From: Deltaproteobacteria bacterium
Lineage (GTDB): Bacteria; Desulfobacterota; Binatia; UBA9968
NCBI GenBank assembly: GCA_016874755.1
Contig: VGTH01000001.1
Coordinates: 1 to 64,000, forward strand
Length of the DNA: 64,000 nucleotides
Direction: 5' to 3'
A program made the position numbers and the translations under genes. The notes under the pieces are model-generated. The model searched no databases and had not been told where the DNA came from. It saw only the letters and a program-made list of their open reading frames with translations. Positions 1 through 8,354 of the stretch are shown here, piece by piece. Positions within the stretch are counted from its first letter, which is position 1. The number at the start of each line of letters is the position of its first letter.

Positions 1-209
1 ACTGAACGCACCACAGCTTGTCGGAAAAGTAGCGCGCGGGACGAAGTATGACAATGGCAAAGAGATGAGGGTCGCCGCCTAGTATCTTTTTACACACCTA
101 TTGACAACGGCTCCGAGTGCGAGACAATAGGTCTTAGTATCAAGCTGGGTAAAGCGACGTGCGTTTACGCTAAACACTAGACGCTAAACGCCAGACGAAG
201 GAGGTTTTT

Positions 210-1292
210 ATGGGATGGGTAGACGCTGACGCGCATGTTATTGAAAGTCCGCTGACGTGGGACTACCTGACGCCATCGGAGAAAAAGTTTCGTCCCGGTC
301 TCTACACCCAGGAGGGTGTAACCGACGTGCAATATTGGGTCATCGACGGCAAGATTCAGGGCTTGAATCGATTTGTCTTCACCACGGAGGCGCTGGCGCA
401 GCGTTCGGCGGACACCGGACGCGATATGACCACCACCATGGCGTCGCGCGACCTGGCCGACATCTCGGCGCGCATCAAGCATATGGACGAGCTGGGCATC
501 GACGTCCAGATTCTCTACACCAGCATCTTTCTCGACCAGGTCACCGAGCGGCCCGATACCGAGGTCGCTCTATGCGGCGCCTACAATCGCTGGATGTCGC
601 ATGTGTGGAAAGAGAGCAAAGGGCGGCTGCGCTGGATGGCGTGTCTGCCGCTCCTGAGCATGCCCGACGCGCTCGATCAGTTGAAGTTCGCCAAGGAAAA
701 CGGCGGCTGCGGCGTGTTTATGCGTCCCCTCGAGGGCAAGCGGCAGATCAGCGATCCGTACTTCTTTCCAATGTATGAGGCGGCGGAAAAGCTTGATTTT
801 TGCATCGGCCTGCACCAATCGAACGGCAGCCAAGCCGCCGTCGACATGATGGTCAACCCCGACGGCACGCGCGACTTCTTCAACCAGTATCGGCTGTTCA
901 ATGTCGGCGCCATGTTCCGGATTTTTAATTGCGGCCTTCCGGAAAAATTTCCCAAGCTGCGCTTCGGCTTCATCGAAACCGCGGCCTCGTGGGTGCCGTG
1001 GGTGATCTACGAGCTGCGCCGCCGATTAGAGAAAGTCAAAAAGAAACTGCCCGACGATTTATTGGAGCGCTCCGGCGTGTTCGTCACCTGCCAGATCGGC
1101 GACGACGTGCCGTACTTGATCAAGAGCTGCATGGGCGAGAACACGTTGATGATCGGCACCGACTACGGCCATGCCGACTCGTCGACGGAGCTCGATGCGC
1201 TGACAACTTTGAAAAACAGCGGCGGTATCAGCGGTGACATGCACCGCAAAATCGTCGAAGACAACCCGCGGGTCTTCTACGGACTGAATTGA
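210..1292 (+). CDS. Amidohydrolase family 2 metal-dependent hydrolase
   Basis: A 360-residue TIM-barrel hydrolase of the ACMSD-like amidohydrolase_2 family, cytoplasmic with no signal peptide. The N-terminus reads VDADAHVIE, the usual first metal-ligand region of this subgroup (a single His rather than HxH). A second His lies in IGLHQSN, and the C-terminal metal region is IGTDYGHAD. An AAGGAGGT ribosome site sits just before the ATG. It is clearly paralogous to the genes at 31567 and 32761. Family members decarboxylate or hydrolyse carboxylated aromatic or cyclic compounds; the substrate here is unknown. It stands alone and converges on a deacetylase. Confidence 0.85.
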   Translation: MGWVDADAHVIESPLTWDYLTPSEKKFRPGLYTQEGVTDVQYWVIDGKIQGLNRFVFTTEALAQRSADTGRDMTTTMASRDLADISARIKHMDELGIDVQILYTSIFLDQVTERPDTEVALCGAYNRWMSHVWKESKGRLRWMACLPLLSMPDALDQLKFAKENGGCGVFMRPLEGKRQISDPYFFPMYEAAEKLDFCIGLHQSNGSQAAVDMMVNPDGTRDFFNQYRLFNVGAMFRIFNCGLPEKFPKLRFGFIETAASWVPWVIYELRRRLEKVKKKLPDDLLERSGVFVTCQIGDDVPYLIKSCMGENTLMIGTDYGHADSSTELDALTTLKNSGGISGDMHRKIVEDNPRVFYGLN

Positions 1293-1303
1293 AATCGGAT
1301 TAT

Positions 1304-1383
1304 TTAACCGCAAAGAACGCAAAGTACGCAAAAAAGCAATCCTGTTTTTTAAACTTTGCGTTCTCTGGGTTCTTTGCGGTTAA
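1304..1383. repeat. Inverted repeat, family C (AACCGCAAAGAACGCAAAG type)
   Basis: An 80-bp near-palindrome between two convergent genes. The left arm begins TTAACCGCAAAGAACGC and the right arm ends TTCTTTGCGGTTAA. The arms are built from short A-rich units (GCAAAG). It could fold as a hairpin and act as a bidirectional terminator, but there is no clear U-tract. Related half-copies occur near 35680-35800. Confidence 0.75.
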
Positions 1384-1401
1384 TCGTTCTGAATCTTTTT
1401 C

Positions 1402-1498
1402 CTATCTTAGTTGAAAAATCTCTTTCCACATTTTTTCGTATTTCGGGAACTCGTCGATTTCATTCTCGCCCACCGGGTAGATCGCAAAAGATTCGAGA
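1402..1498 (-). other. Coding-like tail in shifted frame after the deacetylase stop
   Basis: Immediately past the TGA of the deacetylase gene, the other minus-strand frame stays open for about 32 codons and ends with TAG at 1402. The text is protein-like (..LESFAIYPVGENEIDEFP.. then PKYEKMWKEIF). Removing one T of the TT at the stop would join the frames. Either the gene is frameshifted near its 3' end, or this is the remnant of another gene's C-terminus. Confidence 0.4.
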
Positions 1499-2350
1499 TC
1501 AACCGCGGGGTTTATAGTCTGCCGCATCTTTGATCGTCGCCAAACAGTGCTCGGCGATCTCGCGATAGGTCGGCTGCCAGATTTCGCTGCGGTGCCGATT
1601 GACGAGCTTGATCATGTTCTCAAATCCCACCGCCATGTAGGGCCGGCCGCCGAGCTCGGCGTGGACCAAACCGTCGATCATGCCAGGTCTGCCGCGCTGC
1701 GCTTCGTCGTAGACGAAATCGAAGCCTTCTTTGAAACCGGTGAAAAAGGTCGCACCGTTCGACGCGCCCTCGCCCCACGCACGCCAATCATTGGCGTACC
1801 AAGATTTCGGGATGATGCAGATGCGCTTGCCGTTCACTTTGACGACGTAAGGCACATCATCGTCGCACAGGTCGGCGGACCATTGATAGCCTTCGTCGAC
1901 GAGCAGGCCCAGGGTCTCTTCGGTGTGCAGTCCGCCGGGGCCGAACCAGCCCACCGGCCGTGTGCCGATGGTGTCCTGAATGATTTTGGTGCTGGCGCGA
2001 ATCTCCTCAAGCTGCTGTGCTGGCGTCAGATCGGTCATGTCGATGTCGTTGGTTATGCCGTGGCCGGCGATCTCGTGGCCGGCTTTGTGCAATGCGCGCA
2101 CCGCGTCGGGCCACTTCTGCACCGCCAGTCCATTGGCCAAAATCATCGCCCGGACATTGTGGCGCTCGAGCATTTCCAGCAGCCGCCAAATGCCGGCGTT
2201 GCCGCCGTAGTTGGCGTGCGAGATTGAGCACAGGTTAACGGGGATTTTCGGATCGCGCTTGAAGCGGCCGCTTTTGCGAAACGCTTCCAGCGCAATGGTA
2301 AAGGTGCACGCCAGCAGTTTGTTTCCCGGCCATTGGATCGAGCGCCGCAT
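1499..2350 (-). CDS. Polysaccharide deacetylase family protein
   Basis: A 283-residue NodB-like deacetylase of the PuuE/allantoinase-like type. The N-terminal IQWPGNKLLACTFTIALE strand is typical of the subgroup, followed by a region ending HEIAGHGITNDIDM with the metal-binding His residues, and RPVGWFGPGG for the product-site strand. No signal peptide, so it probably acts in the cytoplasm on a small amide or ureide rather than cell-wall sugar (inference). A GGAGGTG site lies about 10 bases before the ATG. The 3' end may be frameshifted (see 1402-1498). A relative is at 25082. Confidence 0.8.
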   Translation of the reverse strand: MRRSIQWPGNKLLACTFTIALEAFRKSGRFKRDPKIPVNLCSISHANYGGNAGIWRLLEMLERHNVRAMILANGLAVQKWPDAVRALHKAGHEIAGHGITNDIDMTDLTPAQQLEEIRASTKIIQDTIGTRPVGWFGPGGLHTEETLGLLVDEGYQWSADLCDDDVPYVVKVNGKRICIIPKSWYANDWRAWGEGASNGATFFTGFKEGFDFVYDEAQRGRPGMIDGLVHAELGGRPYMAVGFENMIKLVNRHRSEIWQPTYREIAEHCLATIKDAADYKPRG

Positions 2351-2483
2351 GGGACTATTTCACCTCCGGTCACTAGGCGTTTGGCTACGCGAGCTATGCC
2401 GGAAACCGTGCAGGCGAGTCAAGCGAAAAATTGCAGCAACGCTGGGTTGTAAGCGGCGGCCAGAAACGCTACGAAAACTTAAG

Positions 2484-2978
2484 ATGAAGTTCGTATTGAT
2501 TCTAGCGATTCTCACCAGCTGCATCGGCTGCGACCAGGCGACCAAGTTGGTCGCCAAGCGACAACTGGTGCCGGGGGAAATTCTCTCATACGCGGGCGAT
2601 ACCTTCCGCTTGCAGTACGCCGAAAACAGCGGCGCGTTTCTGAGCCTGGGCGCCTCGCTTCCCCATCATTGGCGCCAGTGGCTTTTTACGATTCTAACGG
2701 GGGTTTTCTTGGTGGGTCTGCTGATTTACTTGTTGGTGAGCAAGTCTCTCACGCGATTGTCCCTGATTTGCCTTTCGCTGGTGTGCGCCGGCGGCATCGG
2801 CAACCTGATCGATCGCATCGCCTACGACGGCCGGGTCGTCGACTTTCTCAACGTCGGCATCGGCCCGCTGCGCACGGGGATTTTCAACGTCGCCGATATG
2901 GCGATTACTTTTGGCGCGTTGGCGTTGCTGCTGGAGAGTCTGCGCAAGCCTAAGGAAACCGCGCCGCCGGGAGATTGA
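2484..2978 (+). CDS. lspA: Lipoprotein signal peptidase (signal peptidase II)
   Basis: A 164-residue inner-membrane aspartyl protease that removes signal peptides from prolipoproteins. The open frame runs upstream to 2211, but the ATG at 2484 gives the usual length and a first membrane helix (MKFVLILAILTSC). Family blocks in order: CDQATK, AENSGAFLS, GGIGNLIDR, VVDFLNV and FNVADMAIT; the Asp residues of VVDF and NVAD are the catalytic pair. Four hydrophobic segments are visible. It diverges from the deacetylase and meets the pentapeptide gene tail to tail. Confidence 0.93.
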   Translation: MKFVLILAILTSCIGCDQATKLVAKRQLVPGEILSYAGDTFRLQYAENSGAFLSLGASLPHHWRQWLFTILTGVFLVGLLIYLLVSKSLTRLSLICLSLVCAGGIGNLIDRIAYDGRVVDFLNVGIGPLRTGIFNVADMAITFGALALLLESLRKPKETAPPGD

Positions 2979-2984
2979 GAGTCG

Positions 2985-3329
2985 TTAACGCTTGTGGCGC
3001 ATGCGTGTGCCGTACTGCACGGAGAGAAAGATTTCGTTGGCGCTCAACTCTGCGGGAAAGTAGGCGCCGGAGACTTTTGCGTCGTTGAGGCTGGCGCCTT
3101 CGAGCTTTGCCTTGGAAAAATCGACGCCGCGCAGGTTGGCGGTGCGAAAATAGCTGTGACTGAAGTCTAGGTCTGCGGCATCGAGGCCGCGGAGATCTAA
3201 GCTGCGGAAATCGCAATGGGTCAAATCACAGCGCTCACCGGCGGCTTTACGCCGGTTGAACTCTTTGACCTCGCCGTCGCGCAGCAGCTGATAGAGCGGC
3301 TCTTGATAGGTTAATGGTTTGAGTGCCAT
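2985..3329 (-). CDS. Small pentapeptide-repeat protein
   Basis: A 114-residue protein whose middle (about residues 33-95) has the A(D/N)LxX periodicity of a pentapeptide right-handed beta-helix, for example LDLRGLDAADLDFS and ANLRGVDFSKAKLEGASL. There are only about ten coils, shorter than Qnr-type gyrase mimics. The first 30 residues look helical. No signal peptide or membrane segment. Function unknown. It is downstream of ddl on the same strand (55-bp gap) and may share its transcript. Confidence 0.75.
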   Translation of the reverse strand: MALKPLTYQEPLYQLLRDGEVKEFNRRKAAGERCDLTHCDFRSLDLRGLDAADLDFSHSYFRTANLRGVDFSKAKLEGASLNDAKVSGAYFPAELSANEIFLSVQYGTRMRHKR

Positions 3330-3384
3330 TTGCGGTTCCCAATCAGCAGAGCTTGCACCCTGCCCATGATTGAGAAATCGGCAG

Positions 3385-4473
3385 CTAACGTGTGGTTCTT
3401 AATCTTTGTTCGCGGCGGAATCGTTCCAAGGCCAACTGAATCAGCCGGTCGATGAGCGCGCTGTAGGAAATACCCGTGGCCTCCCACATTTTCGGGTACA
3501 TACTAATCTTGGTGAAGCCGGGGATGGTGTTGATCTCGTTGACCAAAACGCGGCCGTCGGCCTGCACGAAAAAATCGACCCGCGCCATGCCTTCGCAGCA
3601 AAGCGCCTGATAGGCGCGCACCGCCATGGCGCGTAAATTTTTTGACACCGACGCCGGCAGTTTCGCGGGAATCTGTAAACGCGCCCCCTCGGCGTCGAGA
3701 TACTTGGCGTCGTAGGAATAGAAATCGCGGTTGACGATGATCTCGCCGGGCAACGAGGCGATCGGCTTTTCATTGCCGAGCACGGAACACTCAATCTCGC
3801 GGGCGGCAATGAACTCTTCGATGACGACCTTGTTGTCGTAGCGAAATGCTTCGCGCAGCGCGCCGGCGAATTCACTGGGCCTGCTGACTTTGCTGATACC
3901 GACCGACGAACCGAGGTTGGCCGGCTTGACGAAAAGCGGCATGCCGAGAGTTTTCTTGACGGCAGCGAAGCTGATCCTGTCGGTGCGCCCGAAGACGAGA
4001 AACTTGCCGATGGGAATCTTGGCGTCGCGCAGCAGGCGCTTCATGACGTCCTTATCCATGCCGACTGCGGAACCGAGCACGCCTGCGCCGACGAACGGCA
4101 AGTTGGCCAGTTTCAACAAGCCTTGCACGGTGCCGTCCTCGCCGAACGGCCCGTGCAGCACCGGGAACACGACATCGACGGTGCCGATGCCGCCGCCTTT
4201 GGTGGATCGTGTTATTGGCGCCGTCGTCGCACCGGGCAGCACTGCGGCCAAATCCGCCGAGCTGGCGTCGGCGACTTTGTCGACGGCAACATCGCGCAGT
4301 AGCTTTGCGCCCTGATCCAACGACCAGCGGCCCTGTTTGTCGATGCCGATGGCGACCACTTGGTATTTTTTTGGGTTCATCGCCGCGGTGATATTGCGCG
4401 CGGAGATGAGCGAAATTTCATGCTCGGCGGATTTGCCGCCGAAGAGGAGAGCGACGCGGAGTCTTTTCTTCAT
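3385..4473 (-). CDS. ddl: D-alanine--D-alanine ligase
   Basis: A 362-residue ATP-grasp ligase that makes the D-Ala-D-Ala dipeptide for peptidoglycan. The N-terminus has LLFGGKSAEHEISL; the centre has LHGPFGEDG and GMDKDVMKRL; the C-terminus has VDFFV, NEINTIPGFTKISMYPKMW and the metal/ATP residues. The omega-loop reads FYSYDAKYLD, with the Tyr typical of D-Ala-D-Ala rather than D-Ala-D-Lac ligases. An in-frame TTG lies one codon earlier; ATG at 4473 is preferred. Confidence 0.93.
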   Translation of the reverse strand: MKKRLRVALLFGGKSAEHEISLISARNITAAMNPKKYQVVAIGIDKQGRWSLDQGAKLLRDVAVDKVADASSADLAAVLPGATTAPITRSTKGGGIGTVDVVFPVLHGPFGEDGTVQGLLKLANLPFVGAGVLGSAVGMDKDVMKRLLRDAKIPIGKFLVFGRTDRISFAAVKKTLGMPLFVKPANLGSSVGISKVSRPSEFAGALREAFRYDNKVVIEEFIAAREIECSVLGNEKPIASLPGEIIVNRDFYSYDAKYLDAEGARLQIPAKLPASVSKNLRAMAVRAYQALCCEGMARVDFFVQADGRVLVNEINTIPGFTKISMYPKMWEATGISYSALIDRLIQLALERFRREQRLRTTR

Positions 4474-4501
4474 CAAACTTGGTGCGGGTAGGAGAGAAGT
4501 C

Positions 4502-4578
4502 GAGGATAGAGGGTGGAAGATGGAGGATCGCGGCAGACGATGGTCTTGCCATCCTCTGTTCTCGATCCTCCATTCTCA
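4502..4578. repeat. Inverted repeat (GATGGAGGATCG arms)
   Basis: In the gap between ddl and the LivK-like gene, GATGGAGGATCG near 4519-4530 is matched by CGATCCTCCAT near 4563-4573, flanked by further imperfect GAGGATAGAGGG / CATCCTCTGTTCTC complementarity. It is probably a dispersed intergenic hairpin and may end transcription of the LivK-like gene. Confidence 0.55.
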
Positions 4579-4591
4579 AATCTGACTGAAA

Positions 4592-5776
4592 TTAAGCTTT
4601 CTTAGCGACCGCCGCGGGCGCCTGCTGCTCAATGACCTTCACCACCTTGCCGGGATAGCTCTGCTTTTCAAATTGCAAAACGAAATATTTCGCTTTGACC
4701 GGATCGCCTTTGTTGTCGAACTCAATGGCGCCGGTGACGCCTTTGAAGCCTTTCAGTTTGCGCACCGCCGTAGAAACATCGGCGCGGCTCGGTTTTTTGC
4801 CGGGGTTGGCTTTGAACCATTGCTCAAGGGCTTTGATGCCGACCATGGTCGCGTCGTAGCCGTAAAGACCGAAGGACTCAACTTCTTTGTTGAAGCGGGC
4901 TTTGAATTTTTTCGCGAACGCGGCGGTCTCTGGATAGGCTTCCGGCGGGCCGGCGACGCTGGTGTAGTAGCTGCCGACGGACGAGGTGCCGGCGATCTTG
5001 ACCATCTCCGCTGAGTCCAGGCCGTCCGGTCCCATGAACTTGGCGTTGACGCCTTTTTCACGGAGCTGCTTTAACAATAGGCCGCCCTGATGATAGATGC
5101 CGCCGAAGTAAACCAGGTCAGGATTTTTGGCTTTGAGCGGAATGATCATCGGCGAGAAGTTGGCACGCTCTTCGGTGCCTTCGAAGCCCAGCACGTTGAG
5201 GCCGAGTTTCTTGGCTTCGTTGCGAAAGTTCTCCGCCACGCCTTGGCCGTAGAGTGTCTTGTCGTGGATGATGTAGACCGATTTGGCTTTCAATTGCTGC
5301 GCGGCGAAGCGCGCGCCGACGGGGCCCTGCACGTCGTCACGGCCGCAGACGCGATTGACGTTGGGATAGCCGCGGTCGGTGATCTCCGTGGCCGTGTTGG
5401 CCGGCGAGATCATTGCCAGCATGGCGTCTTTGTAAACCTCAGAGGCGGGCAGCGCCACGCCGGAATTGAAATGGCCGACGAGCACTAACACGTCGGGGTC
5501 GGCGACCATGTTGCGCGCGTTGGCGACGCCGACTTCGGGCTTGGCTTGGTCGTCCTGCGGCACGAGCTCCAAATCATAGCCGAGCGCTTTGATCGCCTTG
5601 ACCGATTCTTCGACCGCGAGCTGGGCGCCGAGCTTGATATGTTCGCCCAACGCCGCCTGCTCGCCGGAGAGCGGCGCTTGCACGGCGATCTTGATCTTGC
5701 CTTTTTGCGCCCAGGCGGTCAGCGGGATAGCCGGTAACAGAGCCAACAAAAAAACCGATAGGATTTTTCGCAGCAC
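4592..5776 (-). CDS. Branched-chain amino-acid/aromatic-type ABC substrate-binding protein (LivK-like)
   Basis: A 394-residue type I periplasmic binding protein. The first 23 residues form a signal peptide ending LTAWAQ. The mature start KIKIAVQAPLSGEQAALG is the diagnostic Peripla_BP_6 opening, followed by NARNMVADPDVLVLVGHFNSG. It binds branched amino acids, amides or aromatic acids in this family; the ligand is unknown. GTG start with AGGAGGAG upstream. No livHMGF genes are in the window, so its membrane partners must be elsewhere or it has another role. Confidence 0.88.
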   Translation of the reverse strand: MLRKILSVFLLALLPAIPLTAWAQKGKIKIAVQAPLSGEQAALGEHIKLGAQLAVEESVKAIKALGYDLELVPQDDQAKPEVGVANARNMVADPDVLVLVGHFNSGVALPASEVYKDAMLAMISPANTATEITDRGYPNVNRVCGRDDVQGPVGARFAAQQLKAKSVYIIHDKTLYGQGVAENFRNEAKKLGLNVLGFEGTEERANFSPMIIPLKAKNPDLVYFGGIYHQGGLLLKQLREKGVNAKFMGPDGLDSAEMVKIAGTSSVGSYYTSVAGPPEAYPETAAFAKKFKARFNKEVESFGLYGYDATMVGIKALEQWFKANPGKKPSRADVSTAVRKLKGFKGVTGAIEFDNKGDPVKAKYFVLQFEKQSYPGKVVKVIEQQAPAAVAKKA

Positions 5777-5874
5777 GGGGGTCTCCTCCTAAGCTAGATT
5801 GTGATGGAAGTTACGCGAAGCCGGCGGCTCAGTCAAACATTCGTTGCTATCCATATGCTGCAAAACTCGTAAGA

Positions 5875-5985
5875 ATGCTTCGACAGGTCTCAGCATGAAC
5901 GGATTTTCCCAACGGCTAGACCTATGATCCGTTTGCCCCTTCGGCAGGCTCAGGGCGGCTCTGAGCTCAATCGAAGGGCTCCGAA
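5875..5985. repeat. Dispersed repeat, TTCGACAGGCTCAG family
   Basis: Contains GCTTCGACAGGTCTCAGCATGAACGG followed by an imperfect complementary half (ATCCGTTTGCCCCTTCGGCAGGCTCAG). The same element recurs in inverted form at 31451-31531. It lies between two minus-strand genes and is unlikely to code. Confidence 0.7.
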
Positions 5986-6003
5986 GAGTTTCTCAGCACT
6001 TTG

Positions 6004-7092
6004 CTAAGGTTTGATCAACGCCTTTACCGGATAAAGCCCTTCGATTTCACCGCCGACGGCGCGGATGCATTTTTCGGTTTCTTCAAGGGGAAACGTGTGC
6101 GTGACCATTTGCTGCACGGGAAACTTCGCCGCTTGGATCGCGTTCATGGCGATCTCGGTGGCGTCGTTGTCGGTGGTGAAGGCGCCCTGAAAACGAATTT
6201 GCCGGCGCACGATCAGGTTTACGTTGAGTGGCACATCGATGCCGTCGCGGGTAAGACCGCCGACCACCAGGGTGCCGAGGACGCGCACACATTCGACCGA
6301 AGTTTTGATTGCGTTTACGTTACCCGAAACATCGACGGCAACGTCGACCAGCTCGCCATCGGTTTCGGTTTTGATGACGTCAAGAACATTTTCCTTTTCG
6401 ACATTGATGGTGCGCGTGGCGCCGAATTTTTTTGCCACTTCCAAGCGCTCGGCGTCGCGGCCCATGCCGGTGACAAAGATTTTTGCCGCCCCGGCGGTCT
6501 TGGACGCGAAGGTGCAGGCGAGCCCTTGCTGGCCCGGGCCTTGGATTAAGACCGAATCGCCCATTTTGACGCCGCCCTGGCGGATCGCCCATTGGAATCC
6601 GTTCGCCATCACGGCGCCGATTAACACCGCGGCTGCGGCGGGCAGGTCGTTGGTCACCTTGGTGACGAGTATGTCGGGAACGAGATAGAGATAGTCGGCG
6701 AAGCCACCGAATAGGTGCGGTGGGTTGGCACAAGTCGTTTGGCCGCCGTAGCCAATGCGCGCCTTGCAGAAGCGCGCCGCGCCACGCCGGCAATGGCCGC
6801 AGCGGCCGCAGCCTTTGGCGCCTTTCATAATGATGCGGTCGCCTTCTTTGATGCCGTGAATCGCCGCGGCTTCTTTACCGAGCTTTTCGACGCGGCCTAA
6901 AATTTCATGGCCGAGAATAAGCGGATAGGGCAAGCCGTTTTTGCCGCCGTGGAGATATTTAAAATCCGACCCGCAGACGCCGCCCATCTCGACTTTGACG
7001 AGCCCGCCATCGGATGGAACGTCGGGAATCGGGTATTCGCGAATCTCCAACTTATCGGGTCCAAGCAGAGTCGCACCGCGGCTGGTGGCCAT
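6004..7092 (-). CDS. Zinc-binding alcohol dehydrogenase (MDR family)
   Basis: A 362-residue medium-chain dehydrogenase. GVCGSDFKYLHG supplies the catalytic zinc Cys, GHEILGRV the His-Glu, and GCGRCGHCRRGAARFCKAR the structural-zinc Cys cluster. VLIQGPGQQGLACTF is the NAD(P)-binding turn. It likely oxidises an alcohol or hydroxyacid. The chosen ATG at 7092 has GGAGG five bases upstream; a GTG two codons earlier is less well placed. It is divergent from the LigB-like gene and could supply a dehydrogenase step to that cluster (inference). Confidence 0.87.
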   Translation of the reverse strand: MATSRGATLLGPDKLEIREYPIPDVPSDGGLVKVEMGGVCGSDFKYLHGGKNGLPYPLILGHEILGRVEKLGKEAAAIHGIKEGDRIIMKGAKGCGRCGHCRRGAARFCKARIGYGGQTTCANPPHLFGGFADYLYLVPDILVTKVTNDLPAAAAVLIGAVMANGFQWAIRQGGVKMGDSVLIQGPGQQGLACTFASKTAGAAKIFVTGMGRDAERLEVAKKFGATRTINVEKENVLDVIKTETDGELVDVAVDVSGNVNAIKTSVECVRVLGTLVVGGLTRDGIDVPLNVNLIVRRQIRFQGAFTTDNDATEIAMNAIQAAKFPVQQMVTHTFPLEETEKCIRAVGGEIEGLYPVKALIKP

Positions 7093-7151
7093 AAACACCT
7101 CCGGTTTTTTGCCGACGTTATGGCAAGCGTCCTATGATCGTCAAGCGGGAT

Positions 7152-7171
7152 GGGCGCAATGCATTGCGCCC
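7152..7171. repeat. Perfect 20-bp palindrome, family D
   Basis: GGGCGCAATGCATTGCGCCC is fully self-complementary and is followed by CTAC, the typical flank of a widespread GTAGGGGCG... palindrome family. A variant lies 66 bp away at 7238-7257. Confidence 0.7.
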
Positions 7172-7237
7172 CTACGACAGATCAAACCCACACTCATCCA
7201 TCGATTTCTTCGACCTCGCTGCAGCGGATCTTATGGA

Positions 7238-7257
7238 GGGGCGCGATTCATCGCGCC
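7238..7257. repeat. Palindrome, family D (GGGCGCGAT-TC-ATCGCGCCC)
   Basis: Nine-base arms around a two-base centre in the gap between the divergent dehydrogenase and LigB-like genes. Together with 7152-7171 it makes the gap rich in hairpin potential. A further copy is at 35748-35767, and a degraded one near 16953-16975. Confidence 0.65.
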
Positions 7258-7332
7258 CGCTTTGCTTGACAGCCGTGGAACTTTGCCTGTAGACCATCTT
7301 GTGCGCCGCGAAATTTTTAGAGGGAGAATGCT

Positions 7333-8292
7333 ATGGCAAAAGTCGTAATCGGCATCGGCACTTCGCATAGCCCGCAGCTAAGCATTCGCGCCAAAGATTG
7401 GGCGCAGCTGCTCGGCGACAAAGATAAAACCGATCCGCGGTTGAATTATGACGCGCTGCTCAAGAAGGCCAAGCCGGGCATCGAGTCGGAGTTAACGCTG
7501 GAAAAATTTGAACAGCGCGATCAGGCCTGCCTGAAAGGCGTCGCAACTTTGGGGGATGCGCTGCGCCAGGCCAACGCGGACGTTGTTGTGGTTTTTGGCG
7601 ACGATCAGCAAGAGCAATTCCACGACGAGAACATGCCGACGTTTGCGATCTATCACGGCAAAAGCGTGCCGGTGGTGAAAGACCACGGGCTGCGTCCCTC
7701 CGGCTGGAAGGATGCCGAGCGGCGCGGTTGGGCGGAGACCGAGCCGGAGTATGAGAACGCGCAGGAGCTTGCCAATCATCTAATCCGAGGTTTGAACGAT
7801 GCTGAGTTCGACATCGCCCGCTGCAGCAAGTTGCGCGCCGAGATCGGCGTCGGGCATGCGTTTAGTTTTCTCTACCGGCGCGTGCTGCCCGGCAGCAAGG
7901 TGCCGATCGTGCCGGTGATGGTCAACACCTATTATCCGCCGAACCAACCGACGCCGAAACGCTGCTACGCTTTCGGTCAGGCGGTGCGCAAGGCGATCGA
8001 TTCATGGAACAGCGATGCGCGCGTGGCGCTGCTCGCTTCGGGCGGCCTGAGCCACGTCGTCATCGACGAAGAGATCGATGCCATGACCATCGACGGTTTG
8101 AAAAACAAAAAGCCGGATGTGTTATTTCGCCTGCCGCGCGAACGGTTGAAGGCCGGCACGTCGGAGATTTTGAATTGGGTGGCGCTCGCGGGTGCGATGG
8201 AAGATCGCGATTTGAAATATCTAGAATACGTGACGACCTATCGCTCGCCGGCGGGCACCGGCTGCGGGATGGGCTTTGCGTATTGGCAGTGA
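7333..8292 (+). CDS. LigB-type class III extradiol ring-cleavage dioxygenase
   Basis: A 319-residue member of the LigB superfamily (protocatechuate 4,5-dioxygenase beta-like), which opens catecholic rings with non-haem Fe(II). The N-terminal IGIGTSHSPQL carries the first metal His. VVVVFGDDQQEQF and the region VGHAFSFLYR follow, then LASGGLSHVV with the late active-site His. No LigA-like small subunit is fused or adjacent. AGGGAG precedes the ATG. It begins a plus-strand run with RraA-like proteins; RraA relatives such as LigK act downstream of 4,5-cleavage, which supports an aromatic role. Confidence 0.85.
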   Translation: MAKVVIGIGTSHSPQLSIRAKDWAQLLGDKDKTDPRLNYDALLKKAKPGIESELTLEKFEQRDQACLKGVATLGDALRQANADVVVVFGDDQQEQFHDENMPTFAIYHGKSVPVVKDHGLRPSGWKDAERRGWAETEPEYENAQELANHLIRGLNDAEFDIARCSKLRAEIGVGHAFSFLYRRVLPGSKVPIVPVMVNTYYPPNQPTPKRCYAFGQAVRKAIDSWNSDARVALLASGGLSHVVIDEEIDAMTIDGLKNKKPDVLFRLPRERLKAGTSEILNWVALAGAMEDRDLKYLEYVTTYRSPAGTGCGMGFAYWQ

Positions 8293-8354
8293 ATGATCGT
8301 TTCGAGTTCCGCGTTTCGGGTTCAAAGATCGGATGAAGATTTTCAGGAGTTTGC

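Noticed and set aside
1-209. A gene at the left edge
   Set aside because: Short frames here have no coding character; only a small imperfect duplication (GCTAAACACTAGACGCTAAACG) is seen.
2211-2483. Upstream extension of the lspA frame
   Set aside because: Adds 91 basic residues not found in the family and overlaps the divergent deacetylase; ATG 2484 gives the normal protein.
3385-4473. Vancomycin-resistance type D-Ala-D-Lac ligase
   Set aside because: The omega-loop FYSYDAKYLD carries the Tyr of ordinary Ddl and no vanH/vanX partners exist.
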